A DNA stretch of 64,000 bases. Source: Tubiluchus corallicola. Lineage: Eukaryota > Priapulida > Priapulimorpha > Priapulimorphida > Tubiluchidae. The position numbers and the translations under genes are program-made. The notes under the pieces are model-generated. The model saw only the letters and a list, made by a program, of their open reading frames with translations, was not told the origin of the DNA and searched no databases. Where the stretch lies: assembly GCA_030141605.1 (NCBI GenBank), contig JAQGDQ010000247.1:221501-285500 (forward strand), written 5' to 3'. Positions 57,721 to 64,000 of this stretch are shown here, in pieces. The number at the start of each line of letters is the position of its first letter. Within the stretch, counting starts at the first letter, position 1.

Positions 57721-58915
57721 ACAGAAACTCAAGTTGCTTTGTTGTCTGAAAAGAGTTACAGACAACTCAATGCATGTTAACTGACAGCATGAGAGCAAGT
57801 GAAACTTGTAAAAACTTCAATAAACCAATAATTATAGCTTCGTTATTGTATTAGCACTAAATTTAAAGAACCGTTTCACCTCACTGTATCGTGAAATATA
57901 GCTGGTAACTTGAATTTCTAATTTCTTATCTCAGTTTTATGCAGTCGCTCTCACTTTTACCGTCTACTGCACTCTGTAATGCACTGGCTATTATATAAAA
58001 TTTGTTTGCTGTAAGCCCGACTATACAATAACTCTCTTTAAAAGCATTTTAGCGAACTGTTTGCTTAGCGTTTATGGTCTGATAAATTAAAATCTCCTTT
58101 AAAACTCTTTAACAAAGAAGTCAGCATCATTTCAAAGAGCTCAACTGTTCCAGTGGAAACAGTCTCCCGGATGTTGAACGATTGAAATGAACGAAACTTC
58201 CCTATATTTAGGACAGTGTAAGTCTAAGTGCATGCTTTCAGTTTTGAAAACTTAGCAAGGGGAGTAGCAGTTTAATAATTCTGTAAATTGCTTTGTTGAT
58301 ATTTGAGCAATCTGCTCCGGGCTGATTTTATCCGCCCTTTGCGTGACATGAACTGAACTGGTTTCGCCATTAAAATAAAATGTTAAACTTTTAAAATCGA
58401 GCAACGCACTAGGAGTTAAATATGGCGCAAATGTCTTTGTTAAGAGAACATTAACCTGTATCTAAGCGCACGAGAAGACGTTTTTCAATTCCAAGTAAGC
58501 TAGAAAGTCACAGTATATTTGTTGTTGTTTATAGAACTTATTGTGTGATTTGTTCAATAACTGGAGATCTTAATGATCTACAGTTAATTAAATTTTGATA
58601 CCCAACTTGACAGACAGGAAATGTGAAATAGTTTCTAACTAATACATTAATTTGATTAATTTTGAGTGTAATAATTAATTATTAAATTTTAATAATTAAC
58701 TGGAGATCGTGTATTGAAACGCACTTTGATCATCCACACCAATGTTGATGCTCCAGAATTGGTTCCTATGCACTATCATGCAGTGCTTGGCTACTAGTAT
58801 GGCAAAGATAAAGTCTGGCAAAACGGTGAAGCTTTAATTTTTGTTCCGTTTTGTAGTAGCAATATCTTGACTGTAATGTATGTAACAATGTATTATTTAT
58901 GGCATTTTGGAAATA
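57721..58915. other. Intergenic, nothing recognised
   Basis: AT-rich sequence without a recognisable gene or repeat, up to the pentamer array. Confidence 0.35.
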
Positions 58916-59325
58916 ACTAAACTAAACTAAGCTAAGCTAAGCTAAGCTAAACTGAACTGAACTAAACTAAACTAAACTAAACTAAACTAAACTAAGCTAA
59001 GCTAAGCTAAGCTAAGCTAAGCTAAGCTAAGCTAAGCTAAGCTAAACTAAACTAAACTAAACTAAACTAAACTAATCTGCACTACACAACACTACACTAC
59101 ACTACACTACACTACACTACACTACACTACACTACACTACACTACACCACACCACACCACACCACACCACACCACACCACACCACACCACACCACACCAC
59201 ACCACACCACACCAAACCAAACCAAACCAAACCAAACCAAACCAAACCAAACCAAACCAAACCAAACCAAACTAAACTAAACTAAACTAAACTAAACTAA
59301 ACTAAACTAAACTAAACTAAACTAA
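58916..59325. repeat. 82-unit pentamer mosaic satellite
   Basis: All 82 units stay in the same 5-base register. Block order: ACTAA x3, GCTAA x4, ACTGA x2, ACTAA x7, GCTAA x10, ACTAA x6, a 15-base interruption (TCTGC ACTAC ACAAC), ACTAC x11, ACCAC x13, ACCAA x12, ACTAA x11. Neighbouring blocks differ by one base. Confidence 0.98.
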
Positions 59326-60484
59326 ACCTAGAACAGATTGCCATAGAATTTTTCACCTCCGATTCTGTTAGAATGTGGTCTCAAGTACCCTCAACAAAAA
59401 ATCAGCTTTGGAACTTTTCAGATATACGCATAAATCCAAGACGGCGCCTAATGGCACCAAAAATCAAGTATATCTCCTAAACGATCGCAAGATTCCAGCA
59501 GCAAAACATGTGAGACAGATCGCAGCAAAGAATTTACTAGTCACACGCATGCGCCTTAGCAAAAAATATGCAACTAAATTTCAAAAGTATAAAAAATAAA
59601 AAAAAGTTTAATAGAATCTAACTTCTTTCTCCAATTACCGAACTCCTAACTGGGTTGTGAAAATAATATTGAATTTCGCCTGTTTCTAACATTAAGTTCT
59701 GCCTTTATTATTCTTCGTCACGCATCATAAACGAATTTCCGTTTTGTATATAAAGGCGCTGTAAACACATAAATAAAGCCGCAACCCTCTCCCCACAGCT
59801 GTCCGAAATTAGACCTAGGTCCAGTCTGTCATGTTGAGGAAACTTATTTATCATGGTGCGTGAAGTGTAAAATGAGAAGGTTGTAAGCCGTTGTGGTGCC
59901 GCTTATGTTAATAACCTTCTGCCGCCGTCACAAAATTGTGTAAAAACCTCTCAACTTTCCTCTCTTTGACAGACATTGTCGATAAATCCTTATTTCAGCA
60001 ATGATGATAAAACATATCATCTTCTTTCTCCGCAGTAGAAAAACGTTTTCGTTTTTTCTTTTTTTTTGTACAGTGGTGCTCAGTATTGATCTTCTACAGG
60101 TTCTTTTTTGTGCAATGGAGGTAACCTTTTGTCAAGTTTGTGAGAAATACGAAAATTCTAATACATATATTAGAAATGTTTTCAAAGATGAGTTTTACGT
60201 ACCGTCATGTACATTTACGCCTATGCCTATATGCCTATTTCAAATATCTCTTTCTTAACTTTTCTATTACAAGTTGTTTTAAGTGTGTTTGCAAAACTGA
60301 CTTTCTGCACATATCTCACGTAAGAATCAGTGAAACTCATACCACTCCTCGTATTCCTCTTTCTCTTGGGACGCCTCACATTCTGGATTCGACACCTAAA
60401 ATATCCTCCGTAAAGGATTTTTGGATTCATTGTGTCTTTTATGCCAGTAAACCTCATCATTTTCTCATGCTGTTAGTATGTGTT
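59326..60484. other. Intergenic, nothing certain
   Basis: A Lys-rich ORF-like stretch at about 59375-59599 has no recognisable family and looks random. No other signal was found. Confidence 0.3.
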
Positions 60485-60655
60485 GAAGATGATGATGGTG
60501 ATGATAATGATGATGACGATGATGATGATGATGATAATGATGATGACGATCATAATGATGATGATGATGATAACAACGACGACGATGATGATGATGATGA
60601 TGATGATGATGACGACGATGACGACGATGATGATGATAATGATGATGATGATGAA
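60485..60655. repeat. (GAT)n microsatellite
   Basis: GATGATGAT with GAC and AAT variants. It produces a poly-Asp open frame that is not taken as coding. Confidence 0.96.
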
Positions 60656-60915
60656 TTAATTTTTAAACCGTTATACTTTCATCATCAATTATTTTCAATT
60701 TGCATAGCAAAATAACTTTAATTAAACCGTTTGATAATATAACGCAAGAAGCCAAGTTATTAGGAAATCACATTTTACGTGTATGTTCAATATTGCGTTT
60801 ATACAATACTATGTAACATTAATGAAGCGAAGTAGACGAAATTTATGCCAGTTCAGTTCACTCAGGTATTCCGCTCTAAGCTGTCAAGCTGAGCAAGCGT
60901 TTACTTGTCATGAAA

Positions 60916-60995
60916 CGATAGCCTAGTCGTTAAAGTGTTCGCTTACAGTAAAAGAAGCATTAGAACACTTCTAATTCACAATCTGGCTCGCACAA
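60916..60995 (+). mobile_element. tRNA-like SINE head (relic)
   Basis: ATAGCCTAGTCGTTAAAG resembles an A box, and CTAATTCACAATCTGG, about 50 bases later, a degenerate B box. It lies about 100 bases before the minisatellite. Confidence 0.35.
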
Positions 60996-61093
60996 TATTG
61001 CTGTTGATTGGCGTGTTAAGTCACGAAGTATGAAGCCACGTTATTTAGTGCTGTTCTGATGCAGTTGACGTCTTCTCTTGATATAGTTTTATC

Positions 61094-62020
61094 GTTGATG
61101 ATGCTTACATTCTGCTGAACTTGCTGTTGATGATACTTACTTGTTGTAGATGATACTTACCAGCTGTTGATGATGCTTACCTGCTATTGATGGTACTTAC
61201 CTGCTGTTGATAGTACTTACCTGCTGTTGGTGATGCTTAGCTGGTGTTGATGATACTTACCTGCTATTGATAGTACTTACCTGCTGTTGGTGATGCTTAG
61301 CTGGTGTTGATGGTACTTACCTGCTGTTGATGATTCGTACCAGCTGTTGATGGTACTTACTTGCTGTTGATGGTACTTACCTGCTGTTGATGATGCTTAG
61401 CTGCTGTTGAACTTGCTGTTGATGATACTTACTTGTTGTAGATGATACGTACCAGCTGTTAATGATGCTTACCTGCTGTTGCTAGTGCTTACCTGCTGTT
61501 GATGATTCTTACCTGCTGTTGATGGTACTTACCTGCTGTTGATGGTACTTACCTGCTGTTGATGATGCTTAGCTGCTGTTGAACTTGCTGTTGATGATAC
61601 TTACTTGTTGTAGATGATACTTACCAGCTGTTGATGATGCTTACCTGCTGTTGATGGTACTTACCTGCTGTTGATAGTACTTACCTGCTGTTGATAATGC
61701 TTAGCTGCTGTTAATGATACTTACCTGATGTTGATGATTCTTACCTGCTGTTGATGGTACTTACCTGCTGTTGATGGTACTTACCTGCTGCTGATAATGC
61801 TTAGCTGCTGTTGATGATACTTACCTGATGTTGACGGTACTTACTTGCTGTTGATGGTACTTACCTGCTGTTGATGGCACTTACCTACTACCAGTGATAC
61901 TTACCTGTTGTTGATGGTACTTACCTGCTGTTGATGGTACTTACCTGCTGTTGATGGTACTTACCTGCTGTTGATGATAGTTGCCTGCTGCTGATGGTAC
62001 TTATCTGCTGTTCATGATAC
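61094..62020. repeat. 20-bp minisatellite carrying U1-end / 5' splice-site motifs
   Basis: About 46 units with plus-strand consensus TTGATGGTACTTACCTGCTG. About 19 units contain exact TACTTACCTG, whose inverse is CAGGTAAGTA, the consensus 5' splice site; ATACTTACCTG is the 5' end of U1 snRNA. Variants (CTTAG, TTACCAG, TTACTTG) break the motif in other units. A higher-order block beginning GAACTTGCTGTTGATGATAC recurs at 61117, 61409 and 61581. Confidence 0.96.
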
Positions 62021-64000
62021 TTATACCTGTGAGATTGCATCGTTGGTTATACCTACGCCTTGATGACCCTTATCTTGTAATGAGTCTAGAAAGATGAATG
62101 TCATTATCTTGGAGTTGTATAAATGGATGAGAAGACATGATTATGTTAACCAGGAGTCATCAAAGTTCTGTTACGTCATTATTGTCCTCGTAATTGGATG
62201 CGGGATGGAGAAGTGGCCCTGGGCAGCTATTAAACCGTTTAATGGTATACACAAGTTACCGATGGAGCCTGATGGTAAGGAGATGGCATTGGATGAGGAC
62301 AGTAGAAACTTGTCTGGAGATGCAACAATAACCTCGAGGAAAGACTAGTGACAAAACTTTAAGTTTGTTAAGTTTCTCGATTTTAATGGTTTCTGTTAAT
62401 TCTGATCGGATTGGCTAAACTTGAATGAAAGTCTGTTTATTTTGCAATGTATTTAAATGCTCATAAGTCGTTAGTTTGTTAATTTTTAGGTTAATTCAGT
62501 AATTTTGTTCGCCTCATCATTCATTCTTCGCCCAAGGATTACACTAACGCCACGGACCACCATTTACATGAACGAAATTTACACTTCATAGTCACAGTCG
62601 TTGTCCTCGTCATAGCGATCGTCGTCGGCTTCAGCATCACTTGTATGACATGAATGCACACTTTGCACACTTTGTAGTAGCTGGCATTATTTGTGTCTTC
62701 GTGTTTGACACTGCTGATACTTGTCACTAATTTCAGTACTAAACGCCCCTTTGGTGGTTTTGTATACCTCACAATATTTCCTGATACTAAGAGTAGTTGT
62801 CAAGGTTGGTAGTTGTAGTAACAACAACTTTTAGTGTCTATATACAAACCCATATTTGCAAACCCATATGAGCCTTGATTATTCATAATTATTTTAATGA
62901 TCTAAAAAAACTTAAAAAGTAAAGAACGATGTTACTGATATAGCAATGATGTTGCACTTATTTTGAAGCAAAACACATTAAATAATAAACAATTGTTCAA
63001 TAAGGACTTGTACATTAAGCAAATGAACAATTATAACTATTTTAAAATCGTCATAATAAGCAATCACTGGAAGAAAATATTATAGAATATACTACAAAAA
63101 TGACGTTTTTCTCACTAGGCTACTCTGCAGTCGAAAACTCTAACCAGATCTAATAAAAGAGTTAAAGTAAGTAAATCAACTTTGGCAAAAAAATAGAATT
63201 TCTATTACTCTTAATGAACTTATCACAGTTATTACAAAGTTAATTCTTTATCACACCAATTGCTATATAATTATTATTTGAAATTGTTTTTAGAGTACTA
63301 AACACGATTTTTTCAGGAATGGCCAAGTAGTCATGGTGCTGTGCTTAGCGAGCAAAATTAAACGGTAAACTGTAACTGTAACTGTGACTGTAAACTGTAA
63401 CTATTAACAGCATTTAACCAGGTCAGTAAATGGTTAGTAATTGGTGATATAACCGCCTCCTGATATTTTTCGTTACGGGGAATCAAATCAAAACAGACGT
63501 ATCCACCAGTTTTTATTATAATAAGCTTTTATAATGAGTTAACTTCGGTTCTGTCGCGCTTATAATGTGGCCCTGCCACAGAATCCTGGATACTCGTCCT
63601 CTGCAATGGGGCAGTATTTCCTCACCTTTCTCTCTGTAATAGTAAGAAAGTCGATAATCTTTCATTGATACATTTTCTGCAGTGAGAATTTTCTCCTAAA
63701 TAAATACAAGTTTAAAAATTGCCAATTTGACCCACTAGGTCGAAATAGAACTCACTTCACTCTTCAACTATAGACTAATATAGTTCCTTCGCGTTTTGGA
63801 CTAATTTTGAGCATACGTATTAACTTACTGTGAGCGTACAGTGTAAGTCGACATGTTTACAAAAACTTGATAAGAAATCCTTGAACGATGACTTTGATAA
63901 CAATGCAAGTAAAAATCTCCTCTGTGTGCTGTATTCTGTGTGCTGTAGGATATTCTAGGCCTTTGAGTTTAAGCAGTTCTGCTTTTGTGAATTTTGAAAC
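62021..64000. other. Terminal region, no gene recognised
   Basis: An 84-codon ATG-started frame at 62094-62348 has no recognisable family and is probably random. TGGCCAAGTAGTCATGGTG near 63324 is a weak A-box-like motif without a B box. A short (CTGTAA)n stretch lies near 63370. Confidence 0.3.

Noticed and set aside
58916-59325. Interstitial telomere repeat
   Set aside because: The units are pentamers of ACTAA/ACCAC type, not TTAGGG or a known telomere variant.
59375-59599. Lys-rich 74-codon frame
   Set aside because: No family resemblance, and the start is not supported by context; likely random in A-rich DNA.
60140-60715. 191-codon open frame rich in Asp
   Set aside because: The frame is held open by the (GAT)n microsatellite; upstream codons show no recognisable protein.
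62094-62348. 84-codon ATG-started frame after the minisatellite
   Set aside because: No recognisable family, splice context or composition signal; the length is within chance.

Overview
This is an AT-rich eukaryotic nuclear DNA window from a multicellular animal. It has spliced genes with GT-AG introns (two GC-AG), metazoan domain architectures and many degraded transposable elements. The lineage cannot be fixed from the sequence. A somatomedin-B/thrombospondin-1 protein, a CW-domain MORC2, CR1-like LINE relics with a 2A-like motif and an intronless CocE-type hydrolase suit an invertebrate, perhaps a cnidarian or another early-branching animal, but this is inference. The first 160 bases are an assembly gap.

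Layout: (1) 0.8-14.6 kb, minus strand: a MORC2-like GHKL-ATPase/CW zinc-finger chromatin regulator in 17 reconstructed coding exons, its C-terminus lost into the gap. (2) 14.6-19.4 kb: intergenic DNA with a LINE 3' relic and a cleanly bounded hAT MITE. (3) 19.5-22.5 kb, plus strand: CEBPZ/Noc1 (CBF/Mak21 family), intronless coding region. (4) 26.6-28.8 kb, plus strand: an intronless CocE/NonD-type alpha/beta hydrolase with a visible Ser-Asp-His triad. (5) 31.4-36.9 kb, plus strand: MMAB, the mitochondrial cob(I)alamin adenosyltransferase, eight coding exons, with a LINE relic carrying a decayed 2A-like motif in an intron and a 5S-rRNA-like SINE in another. (6) 37-46.5 kb: gene-poor repeat-rich DNA with a TIR element, tRNA-like SINEs, a 28-bp minisatellite, a foldback and one speculative cysteine-rich peptide. 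(7) 46.6-57.5 kb, minus strand: a complete SBSPON/rpe-spondin-like secreted matrix protein in five coding exons with an 8.4-kb first intron. (8) 57.7-64 kb: no convincing gene, but a pentamer mosaic satellite, a GAT repeat and a 20-bp minisatellite.

The five recognised genes have unrelated roles (chromatin silencing, ribosome biogenesis, ester/amide hydrolysis, cobalamin metabolism, extracellular matrix) and do not form a pathway or cluster. The most unusual signal is non-genic: the 61.1-62.0 kb array repeats TACTTACCTG, which matches the 5' end of U1 snRNA on the plus strand and is the consensus 5' splice site CAGGTAAGTA on the minus strand. Other notable points are the 82-unit pentamer mosaic in unbroken register, two GC-AG introns and a 20-nt microexon in MORC2, and the animal CocE-type hydrolase.
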